A stretch of DNA of 64,000 bases from Archangium lipolyticum (GTDB lineage Bacteria; Myxococcota; Myxococcia; Myxococcales; Myxococcaceae): assembly GCF_024623785.1 (NCBI RefSeq), contig NZ_JANKBZ010000039.1:48305-112304 (forward strand), read 5' to 3'. Positions 25,600 to 32,638 of the stretch are shown piece by piece (position 1 is the first letter of the stretch; each line of letters starts with the position of its first letter). The position numbers and the translations under genes were made by a program. The notes under the pieces are model-generated. The model made no database searches. It saw nothing but the letters and a program-made list of their open reading frames with translations, and was not told where the DNA came from.

Positions 25600-26139
25600 T
25601 CAGTCCTTGCTGACGCGGAACGCACCACTGGTGGCGGACTGGTGCCAGGAGCCAGCCAGGTACCCGTTGAAGTTCTGGAAGCCGAAGGCGCGGAAGCCAC
25701 CGTTGACGAGCAACAGCACGGCCAGCTCTCCCACCACGAGCACCCGGTAGGATTCCTCCAGCTCCTCGACCCAGCGCGCGGACATCTCGGCCGGCAGCCG
25801 GACCTCCTCCGCGTAGCGCTCATACAGGCCCAGGTACGAGGGCTGCTCCGAGCACTTGAGCTGGATGGCCTCCGCGACCACCTCCTCCTGGAAGGACTCA
25901 CCGAAGCGCAGGTGCTCGGCCAGCGACCGCGCCGTGCGCAGCAACGCCTCGCGCACCTCCGGAGAGGGCGTCCCCGTCCGCTCCGGCCGCACCAGGCCCA
26001 CCGGCCGCTCCGCCTTCAGCAGCCGCCACGCTCCCCCGGTCCCACCCGCCACCAGCGCGACGCCCAACAACCGCAAGAAGTGCTTGCGGCTCAGCCCCTC
26101 CGACGGGCGCTCCCCGCTCCCCGGCGCAGCTTCCTTCAT
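25600..26139 (-). CDS. Gluconate 2-dehydrogenase subunit 3-like protein
   Basis: The 179-residue protein has a basic N-terminus, a hydrophobic anchor (about residues 20-38, FLRLLGVALVAGGTGG) and a helical body. The body resembles the small subunit of membrane-bound FAD dehydrogenases, which helps export or anchor the large subunit. The start LSRKHFLRLLG recalls a Tat signal, but the second arginine is missing. It lies between the EamA transporter and the GMC enzyme in one direction of transcription. A GGAGGTGTC ribosome site precedes the ATG. The family assignment is moderate because the sequence is diverged. Confidence 0.6.
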   Translation of the reverse strand: MKEAAPGSGERPSEGLSRKHFLRLLGVALVAGGTGGAWRLLKAERPVGLVRPERTGTPSPEVREALLRTARSLAEHLRFGESFQEEVVAEAIQLKCSEQPSYLGLYERYAEEVRLPAEMSARWVEELEESYRVLVVGELAVLLLVNGGFRAFGFQNFNGYLAGSWHQSATSGAFRVSKD

Positions 26140-26163
26140 GACACCTCCACTCCTTTCCGCTCC

Positions 26164-27042
26164 CTAGAGGCTACCCTTGAGCAATGACAGGCAGATGATG
26201 GCCGCCACCGTCACCATCTCCCGGCGCGCCGGCCTCTCCTTGAGGAAGAGCCCCGCCAGCCCCACCGACACCAGCGTCGACGAGTTGAGGATGGGCCACA
26301 CCACCACGCGATGACCCCCCGCCAGCGCCAGCATGAAGGTGACCTGCGCCGCCACGGTGAAGAGCGCCCGGAAGAGCGCATGCAGTTGCATCCGCGCATC
26401 CAGCACCACCGCCAGCATGCTCGCGGGCGGGTGCGTCCGGAAGCCCAGGGGCAACAGCAGCAGGCACAGCATGCTGCGCCAGAACATCAGCGCCGTGACC
26501 GTCCCCAGGTCCGTCCCCACCGCTCCCTGTCCCTGGAAGAAGAGCTCCCCACACAGGCTCTGCACGATGAGCGCCAGGGCGATCCACAACCCCGGCACCA
26601 GCAACAGCTTGCGCGAGCTTCCCCCTCCCTGCCCCAACACCAGCGAGCAGCCCGACAGCGCCGCCGCGAAGAGGTAGTCGCGCCAGCCCACCACCCCCCC
26701 ACACAGCAGGATGGAGAAGGGGATGAGGATGTCCCCCACCCGCGACGCGATGTTCACCTGCGCCACCGTGAGGTGCCGGAACCCATACGAGAAGGCGTAG
26801 CCCACCGCCTGCACGCTGAGCGCGAAGAAGATGAGCCTGACATCACCCAGCGCGGCCGCCAGCCCCTCCTGCTTCCCCAACACCGCCCCTCCCGCCAGCA
26901 ACAGCAGGAAGGGAACGAAGTTGTTGAGGAAGTTGATGAGGGTGATGGACTGGTTGCGCAGCCCGAAGCTCAGCCGATCGAACACACTGTTCGCCGAGCG
27001 GAAGAGCACCGAGGCCAGCGCCAGCAGGATCGTCTCGAGCAC
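26164..27042 (-). CDS. EamA/DMT-type membrane transporter
   Basis: The 292-residue protein has about ten hydrophobic segments and no large loops. Two halves of similar layout are typical of EamA drug/metabolite transporters, and a conserved end reads VWPILNSSTLVSVGLAGLFLKERP. A GTG at 27042 is the start, just seven bases after the Nudix stop, so the genes are coupled. Members export amino acids, nucleotides or metabolites. In this operon it may export or import the product of the radical SAM and GMC enzymes; that is inference. Confidence 0.8.
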   Translation of the reverse strand: MLETILLALASVLFRSANSVFDRLSFGLRNQSITLINFLNNFVPFLLLLAGGAVLGKQEGLAAALGDVRLIFFALSVQAVGYAFSYGFRHLTVAQVNIASRVGDILIPFSILLCGGVVGWRDYLFAAALSGCSLVLGQGGGSSRKLLLVPGLWIALALIVQSLCGELFFQGQGAVGTDLGTVTALMFWRSMLCLLLLPLGFRTHPPASMLAVVLDARMQLHALFRALFTVAAQVTFMLALAGGHRVVVWPILNSSTLVSVGLAGLFLKERPARREMVTVAAIICLSLLKGSL

Positions 27043-27048
27043 GAAACC

Positions 27049-27543
27049 TCACCCCTCGGAGCGCGAGGGCTGGCCGAGGTAGCGCTCCAGACATGGCACG
27101 AGCTGCGGGTGCAGCTTGTCCCGCGGCAGCGCGTCCAGCTCCTTCCGGTCGCAGAACATCCCCCCGTCCACCTCCCCGTCCGCGAAGTGCACCGACTGCG
27201 CGGTGCGCGCCCGGAACAGGCTGATCCTCCGCCGGTGGCCGCCCGACTCGAAGTCGAACTCCTCCACCAGCTCCACCGGCACGTCCAGGCCCAGCTCCTC
27301 CTTCAGCTCGCGCCGGGCCGCCACCTCCACCGGCTCACCCGCCTGCACGTGTCCCCCCGCCGAGGTGCAGTAGAACCCTGGCAGGAAGGACACCGTCTGG
27401 GAGCGGCGCTGGATGAATACCTTGCCCTCCCACTCCAGCATGACGTGGACGATGCGGTGCGGCAGCTTGCGGCCATAGATTTCCTCACGCGGCACGCTGC
27501 CCACCACGTTGTTGGCCGTGTCGAGGACGTCGATCAAATCCAT
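27049..27543 (-). CDS. Nudix hydrolase, isopentenyl-diphosphate isomerase-like
   Basis: The 164-residue protein has a perfect Nudix box, GGHVQAGEPVEVAARRELKEELGLDV read by position at about residues 63-88, with the REL..EE..G core. The start MDLIDVLDTANNVVGSVPREEIYGRK and the VFIQRRS strand are typical of the IPP-isomerase-like subgroup, many of which hydrolyse nucleotide or isoprenoid diphosphates. AAGGAG lies six bases before the ATG at 27543; a neighbouring ATG at 27546 is too close. The gene begins 54 bases after the radical SAM stop. The substrate is not known. Confidence 0.8.
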   Translation of the reverse strand: MDLIDVLDTANNVVGSVPREEIYGRKLPHRIVHVMLEWEGKVFIQRRSQTVSFLPGFYCTSAGGHVQAGEPVEVAARRELKEELGLDVPVELVEEFDFESGGHRRRISLFRARTAQSVHFADGEVDGGMFCDRKELDALPRDKLHPQLVPCLERYLGQPSRSEG

Positions 27544-27596
27544 CATCCACTCCTTGTCTCCCAACCCCGGGGGAGGCCGCAAGACCGACATCCACC

Positions 27597-28493
27597 TCAC
27601 CCCGTGGGCGAGAGGGCCTGGTCCAGCTTTCCGTAGTGCAGGTGATGGTTGTCGTTGTAGTTGACGCCCGTGATGTGCTGCTGCCAGCGCCCCACCACTT
27701 CCTCGAGCGGCATGCGCAGGAAATCACCCACCGGCAGCTCATGGGTCACCCCGTTGCGATCCGTGGGGATGACCACCTGCGCCTTGGGGTTCACCATGAA
27801 GTACGCCTTGTCCCGGCTGCCGGCCGAGGCGAGCATGATCTTCGACGCCAGCGAGGTGTTGGCCTTCAGCTCCGCCATCTCCTTGTCGAAGCCGCCACGC
27901 TCGTGGACGATTTCCTTGCGCAGCTCCGGCTGGAACTCGTAGTCGATGAGCTCGTAGACCTTCCAGGTGTCGATGACGTCCGCGTATGGCTCCAGCAGCC
28001 GCGCCATGTTGACGAAGTCCCCGATGGTGGCCTTGGAGTACACCGTGCCCACCCGCAACAGGGAGGGCTTGGCGCCCGGGTGTGTCTGATAGCGGCGCAG
28101 CACGTCGAAGAAGGTCTTGAAGGTGCGCTCGTCCTTGCGCGACAGCGCGTGGATCTCCGCCGTGGAGCCATCCAACGGGATGTTGAGCGAGGAGACGCAC
28201 TCCTCGATGACCTCTTGATGGTGCTTGAAGTAGGTCGTGTTGGTGGAGAGCGCGATGCGGATGCCGGCCGCCTTGAGCCGCCTCATCACCTCATCAATGC
28301 CTTTCACCATCAGCGGTTCGCCGCCGGTGAGCACCACCCAGGAGATGCCCATCGACTGGTATTTGTCGACGATCTCGAAGAGCGATTCCTTGTCCAGGGC
28401 CTTCTCCTCCTTCGGCGGCCCGTAGCAATGCAGGCAACGGAGATTGCAGGCCCCGATCAGCTTCCAATCCACGACGTCGATCTTTACCTTCAT
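27597..28493 (-). CDS. Radical SAM enzyme of unknown specificity
   Basis: The 298-residue enzyme binds a 4Fe-4S cluster through CNLRCLHC (C16, C20, C23) and has the SAM-binding GGEP motif at 57-60. It uses the TIM-barrel order of the classical radical SAM fold, including LSTNTTYF and SLNIPLDGS. No cysteine-rich SPASM or twitch extension follows, since the C-terminal 100 residues hold none of the expected cysteines. It leads a minus-strand operon with a Nudix hydrolase, a transporter, a small subunit and a GMC oxidoreductase. The group could make and move a small metabolite or peptide product, but no precursor peptide is seen. A possible promoter lies near 28660. Confidence 0.8.
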   Translation of the reverse strand: MKVKIDVVDWKLIGACNLRCLHCYGPPKEEKALDKESLFEIVDKYQSMGISWVVLTGGEPLMVKGIDEVMRRLKAAGIRIALSTNTTYFKHHQEVIEECVSSLNIPLDGSTAEIHALSRKDERTFKTFFDVLRRYQTHPGAKPSLLRVGTVYSKATIGDFVNMARLLEPYADVIDTWKVYELIDYEFQPELRKEIVHERGGFDKEMAELKANTSLASKIMLASAGSRDKAYFMVNPKAQVVIPTDRNGVTHELPVGDFLRMPLEEVVGRWQQHITGVNYNDNHHLHYGKLDQALSPTG

Positions 28494-28866
28494 GAATGAC
28501 TTCCTGTGGGTGGCTGGCGCAACGGTTCCTGGAGGTCATTGCCCCCAAGGACGTGGATCACTCATTCGCTTCCGTCCGCTGACTGGCTCCACGCACCTCA
28601 GGACAGACCCGTGACGTTCAGGGGATGGACCCCTCAGAGCCGCAATCAACGGACAAGCAGTATAACAAAAATTTCATGATTTGTGACGGAAAAGTCACGA
28701 ATACGTGAATTTTCGCCTCCCCGGGTCTCCGAAGGAGGCCTGGGGGGGACCGAGTATGGCGAGCGGTCTGACAAGGCCGTGGCCCCCCATCCCCACGTCT
28801 TGACGATGGCGGCCCCTGCTCCCACCCGTTAGGCAGAGCACCATCTCCCAGCTCCGAATCGACAGC
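28494..28866. other. Divergent intergenic region with AT-rich promoter island
   Basis: These 373 bases between the radical SAM operon and the MFS gene hold no gene I can support. An AT-rich stretch (28655-28700) has a minus-strand TATACT at 28659-28664 as a possible -10 box. Just beyond it lies the inverted repeat GTGAC-N6-GTCAC (28683-28698), a likely protein-binding site over the -35 region. A small hairpin AGGGG/CCCCT lies near 28620. Confidence 0.4.
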
Positions 28867-30336
28867 ATGCGACCGACCCACCGCCCCCTGACCACCGTCG
28901 CCCTTGCCCTGTGCCTCTTCATGGCCGCCCTGGAGATGACCGTGGTCTCCACCGCCATGCCCACGGTGGTGAGCGAGCTGGGCGGGCTCGAGCATTACGC
29001 CTGGGTCTTCACCTCGTACATGCTGTCCTCCACCATCACCGTCCCCATCTTCGGCAAGCTGGCGGACCTCTACGGGCGCAAGCCGGTCCTCCTCTTCGGC
29101 ATCGTCCTCTTCCTCATCGGCTCCATCGCCAGCGGCCTGTCCACCTCGATGAGCATGCTCATCGCCTTCCGGACGCTGCAGGGCCTGGGCGCGGGAGCGA
29201 TGCAGCCCGTGTCGCTCACCATCATCGGAGACATCTACACCCTGGAGCAGCGCGCGAAGGTGCAGGGCGCCTTCAGCGGCGTGTGGGGACTGGCCGGACT
29301 GGTGGGCCCGCTCACCGGTGGCCTCATCGTGAAGTACCTCACCTGGCACTGGGTCTTCTTCATCAACGTCCCCGTGGGGGTGGGAGCCATGGCCCTGCTG
29401 CTGGGCTTCTTCCACGAGCAGGTGCAGCGCAAGCCCCAGAAGCTGGACTTCGCCGGCGCGGCGCTGCTCTCCGCCGGGGTGGTGGCGTTGCTCTTCGGCG
29501 TGCAGGGACTCGGCCGCAACCTGCTGGCGCTGCCGGTGGCGGCGGTGCTGCTCATCGCCTTCGTGCTCGTGGAGCGCAAGGCGCCCGAGCCCGTCATCCC
29601 CCCGTCCCTCTTCAAGATTCCCGCCATCGTCATCTCCTCGGCGGCGGGCGCGCTCTTCTCCGCGGCGATGTTCGGCGCCACCACCTACGTGCCCCTGTAC
29701 GTGCAGGGCGTGCTGGGTGGCTCGGCCACGCTGGCGGGCGGGATGATTACGCCGATGATCGTCGGCTGGCCGGTGGCGAGCCTCGTGGCGGGGCGGCTGT
29801 TGCTCAAGACGGGGTTCCGCCCGCTCATCGTCGGAGGGCTGGGGCTGACGGTGCTGGGCACGGGGCTGATGGCGCTGTTCCTCAACCCGCACTCGTCCAT
29901 CCTCGTGCCCGAGCTGGCCATGGGGCTGTTCGGCATTGGCCTGGGCTTCACCGCCACCGCGCTGCTCATCGCCGTGCAGACCAGCGTGGGCTGGGAGCTG
30001 CGCGGCGCGGCCACCGCCAGCCACATGTTCTTCCGCACCATCGGCGGGGCGCTCGGGGTGGGGTTGATGGGCGGCGTGCTGGTGTCCCACCTCCTGAAGG
30101 ATCCGCGCGTGCCCGTCTCCGCCGCCAACGAGCTGCTCGGCCCCGAGCACGGCCGCGGTCTGCCCTCGGAGATGTTACAGACCCTGAGCGGCGCGCTCGG
30201 CGCCGGCCTGTCCATCAACTTCTGGATCATCTGCGCGGCCACCATCGCCGCCTTCGCCGCCGGGCTCTTCTACCCCAAGAGCAAGCGCGACCCGGGGACG
30301 CCCCTGCCCACCACCGACGTGGCCGCGCCTCACTGA
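28867..30336 (+). CDS. MFS drug-efflux transporter of the DHA2 (14-segment) type
   Basis: This 489-residue membrane protein has about 14 hydrophobic segments. It shows the DHA2 markers. Motif D1-like ALEMTVVSTAMPTVVSELGG is in segment 1, motif A GKLADLYGRKPVLLFG follows segment 2, and motif C GLAGLVGPLTGG is in segment 5. Relatives such as EmrB export drugs and toxic compounds using the proton gradient. The ATG at 28867 gives the normal N-terminus. It is divergent from the radical SAM operon, so it could protect against or export that product, but it may equally be independent. A perfect hairpin follows the stop codon. Confidence 0.85.
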   Translation: MRPTHRPLTTVALALCLFMAALEMTVVSTAMPTVVSELGGLEHYAWVFTSYMLSSTITVPIFGKLADLYGRKPVLLFGIVLFLIGSIASGLSTSMSMLIAFRTLQGLGAGAMQPVSLTIIGDIYTLEQRAKVQGAFSGVWGLAGLVGPLTGGLIVKYLTWHWVFFINVPVGVGAMALLLGFFHEQVQRKPQKLDFAGAALLSAGVVALLFGVQGLGRNLLALPVAAVLLIAFVLVERKAPEPVIPPSLFKIPAIVISSAAGALFSAAMFGATTYVPLYVQGVLGGSATLAGGMITPMIVGWPVASLVAGRLLLKTGFRPLIVGGLGLTVLGTGLMALFLNPHSSILVPELAMGLFGIGLGFTATALLIAVQTSVGWELRGAATASHMFFRTIGGALGVGLMGGVLVSHLLKDPRVPVSAANELLGPEHGRGLPSEMLQTLSGALGAGLSINFWIICAATIAAFAAGLFYPKSKRDPGTPLPTTDVAAPH

Positions 30337-30349
30337 CTCCGCTCGCACC

Positions 30350-30365
30350 GTGAAAAGCCTTTCAC
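30350..30365. terminator. Short perfect hairpin after the MFS gene
   Basis: GTGAAAAGCCTTTCAC is a six-base stem with a four-base loop, 14 bases after the transporter stop codon. It may be a weak terminator or an operator for the next gene at 30421. Confidence 0.4.
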
Positions 30366-30420
30366 AGACTCTCCCCCTTCCCGCTGGGTGATTCGCACGC
30401 CCCTGGGGCAGAGTCGGGGC

Positions 30421-31770
30421 ATGCACCCCTGCTCCGCTCCGAACGTGTTCCGCCGATTCGCGCGCGCCCGCCTCCTCCTCGCGGGCGCCATGCTGGCCCT
30501 GCTCGCCGCGTGCGCGGCCCGTCCCGAGGCGCCTCCTCCCTCGCGGGAGACCCGGGTCCTCCGCGTGGGGACGAGCGGCGACTACCCTCCCTTCAGCACG
30601 CTGAAGGAGGGACAGGCCTCCGGCTTCGACGCCGCCCTCATGGAGTCGTATGCGTCCGAGCGCGGACTCCGTCTCGAATGGGTGCGCTTCCGCTGGCCGG
30701 AGCTGGTGGCGGATCTGCGCGCCCACCGCTTCGACGTGGCGACCAGCGGCATCACCGTCCGGCCCGAGCGCTCGCTGACCGGGCGCTACACCGTCCCCGT
30801 GGCGCGCAATGGCGCCCTGCTGCTCCTGCGCCGCCCCGACTGGGCGCCTCCTCCCGTGAGTGGCGCCTCCGAGGAGCCGCTCGCGCTCCTGCGCGCACTC
30901 GACCGGCCCGAGTTCCGTCTGGCCGTGAACCGGGGCGGACACCTGGAGCGCGTGGCACGTGCGCACTTCCAACAGGCGCGCATCCTCGCCATCCCCGACA
31001 ACGCGGCGGTGCGCGAGGCGGTGGCCTCCGGTCAGGCGGACGCGGCCCTCAGCAACACCGTCGAGGGTCCCCGCTGGGCCGAGGGCCTCACCGGCCTCGA
31101 GCTGGTCGGCCCATTCACCCGCGACGTGGTGGCGCTCTACGTGGACCCCTCGCAATCCGAGCTGGCCGCGGATCTGGACACGTGGCTCCTGCGGCAGGAG
31201 GAGAGCGGCGCGCTCGGGGAGCTGCGTGCGCGGTACCTGGGCCCCGGTGCCACCGGGCCCACCGCGACTCCGGTGGATGCGCTGCTCTCCGCCACCTCCG
31301 AGCGGCTGTCGCTGATGCCCCTGGTGGCCGTGGCCAAGCAGCGCGAGGGCCAGCCCATCGAGGTGCCCGCGCAGGAGGCCCGGGTGCTGGAAGCCGCACG
31401 GGCCGAGGTCCAGAAGGCCGCGGCCGCCCTGGGTGTTCCCCCGCCTCCGGACGAGGCGCTCACCGCGTTCTTCCAGGCGCAGATGGACGCGGCCAAACGG
31501 CTCCAGCTCCGCGCGCCCACCCCGGCCGATGCGCCCGTGCACTCGCTCGATGAGGAGCTGCGGCCCGCGCTCGCGCGGATCAGCTCGCGCATCAGTGCTC
31601 TCGTGCCCCGCGTCCCCGGAGGGCTGGACCGTGACGACACGCGGCGCAAGGCGCGCGAGGAGCTCGCCTCCACCGGCCTGGAGGGCGAGGAGATCGACCG
31701 CCTCGCCGATGCGCTGGTGGGGCTCGGTGCGAACCCGTCTGCCCGGCAGCCAGGCTCCCTCACCCCCTGA
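30421..31770 (+). CDS. Lipoprotein fusing cyclohexadienyl dehydratase and AroQ-gamma chorismate mutase
   Basis: The 449-residue protein has a lipoprotein signal with lipobox LLAAC (C31). Residues 46-270 form a periplasmic-binding-protein fold of the cyclohexadienyl dehydratase (PheC) type, opening VLRVGTSGDYPPFSTL and containing FDVATSGITVRPERSLTGRYT. Residues 290-430 match the secreted gamma class of AroQ chorismate mutase, with LMPLVAVAKQREGQPIEVPAQE as the active-site helix. Together they could convert chorismate to prephenate and then to phenylpyruvate outside the cytoplasm. The ATG at 30421 is chosen because it gives a normal lipoprotein signal. Separate exported versions of both enzymes are known; the fusion on one lipid anchor is the odd point. 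Confidence 0.8.
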   Translation: MHPCSAPNVFRRFARARLLLAGAMLALLAACAARPEAPPPSRETRVLRVGTSGDYPPFSTLKEGQASGFDAALMESYASERGLRLEWVRFRWPELVADLRAHRFDVATSGITVRPERSLTGRYTVPVARNGALLLLRRPDWAPPPVSGASEEPLALLRALDRPEFRLAVNRGGHLERVARAHFQQARILAIPDNAAVREAVASGQADAALSNTVEGPRWAEGLTGLELVGPFTRDVVALYVDPSQSELAADLDTWLLRQEESGALGELRARYLGPGATGPTATPVDALLSATSERLSLMPLVAVAKQREGQPIEVPAQEARVLEAARAEVQKAAAALGVPPPPDEALTAFFQAQMDAAKRLQLRAPTPADAPVHSLDEELRPALARISSRISALVPRVPGGLDRDDTRRKAREELASTGLEGEEIDRLADALVGLGANPSARQPGSLTP

Positions 31771-31808
31771 CGCGCCCGAGCGCCATCGCATCACAAAAGA
31801 CAGACACG

Positions 31809-31846
31809 GCCTTCTCTCCGGGAGAAGAGAACTCCCGAGAGAAGGC
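31809..31846 (+). terminator. Strong hairpin terminator
   Basis: GCCTTCTCTCCGGGAG (31809-31824) pairs with CTCCCGAGAGAAGGC (31832-31846) with one bulged base and a seven-base loop. It lies between the dehydratase-mutase gene and the NlpC/P60 gene. Confidence 0.6.
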
Positions 31847-31878
31847 ATGACACGCCTTCCCACACGAGGTTTGTCACC

Positions 31879-32571
31879 ATGGCTGCTCCTGTCTCCTCCA
31901 CTCGCAAGGCGGCGCGGTCCGCCCGCTCCTCCATGCCCACCCTCCAGCTGGGCTCCCGCGGAGAAGCCGTGCGCGAACTCCAGACCCTGCTCAAAGGCAA
32001 GGGCTTCAACGCCGGCCGCGTGGACGGCGTCTTCGGCCCCACCACGAAAGCCGCCGTGGAGGCCTTTCAACGCGCTCGCAGGATCACCGTGGATGGCATC
32101 GCCGGTCCCCAGGTGTGGGGTCAGCTCGAGGGCTCTGCCTCCATGAGCCCGACGCTGCCTCTTCCTCCCCCGGGCTCCTCTGGCACCACCGCCGAGGCCT
32201 TCGTCCAGAAGGCCCTCGCCCAGGCCGGCGATCGCTACGTCTTCGGCGTCGAGGCCCGCCTGGATGATCCCAACCCCAGGCAATTCGACTGCTCCGAGCT
32301 CGTGCAGTGGGCCGCCCACCAGGTCGGCGTCTCCTTCCCCGATGGAACCATGAACCAGCTCCCGCATATCCAGCGCGCGGGTAGGGAGATCTCCGTCGAT
32401 CAGGCCCTCCGCACTCGCGGCGCCCTGCTTTTTCGCCCAGGACATGTCGCCATCAGTCTCGGCGACGGCCGCACCATCGAGGCCATGGGCTCCAAGTACG
32501 GCGTCGGTATCTTCAGCGCCCACGGCCGCCAGTGGACCCACGGCGGTCTCATTCCTGGGTTGAAATACTGA
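31879..32571 (+). CDS. NlpC/P60 peptidoglycan hydrolase with peptidoglycan-binding domain
   Basis: The 230-residue protein joins a peptidoglycan-binding type 1 domain (about residues 20-85, LQLGSRGEAVRELQTLL and GVFGPTTKAAVEAFQ) to an NlpC/P60 cysteine peptidase. The nucleophile is C138 in QFDCSELVQWAA and the histidine is H189 in GHVAISLG. Such enzymes cut the D-Glu to diamino acid bond of wall peptides. No classical signal peptide is seen, so export may use another route, or the target may be other cells. The ATG at 31879 is the first in frame. It is convergent with the PilZ-like gene. Confidence 0.85.
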   Translation: MAAPVSSTRKAARSARSSMPTLQLGSRGEAVRELQTLLKGKGFNAGRVDGVFGPTTKAAVEAFQRARRITVDGIAGPQVWGQLEGSASMSPTLPLPPPGSSGTTAEAFVQKALAQAGDRYVFGVEARLDDPNPRQFDCSELVQWAAHQVGVSFPDGTMNQLPHIQRAGREISVDQALRTRGALLFRPGHVAISLGDGRTIEAMGSKYGVGIFSAHGRQWTHGGLIPGLKY

Positions 32572-32579
32572 TGCTTTAT

Positions 32580-32614
32580 ACCCTCACCCCGTCCCTCTCC
32601 CAGAGGGAGAGGGG
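32580..32614. repeat. Dispersed palindromic repeat, copy 5
   Basis: A full copy (ACCCTCACCCCGT opening, CCCTCTCCC/GGGAGAGGG arms) follows the NlpC/P60 stop codon by eight bases and is followed by a T-run, so it could terminate transcription between the convergent genes. Confidence 0.8.
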
Positions 32615-32638
32615 TTTTGGGAGTGATTAAGCGATGGG

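Noticed and set aside
28618..30150. A 510-codon minus-strand frame opposite the MFS gene.
   Set aside because: It is a charged, histidine-rich shadow of a membrane protein gene; the MFS motifs lie on the plus strand.
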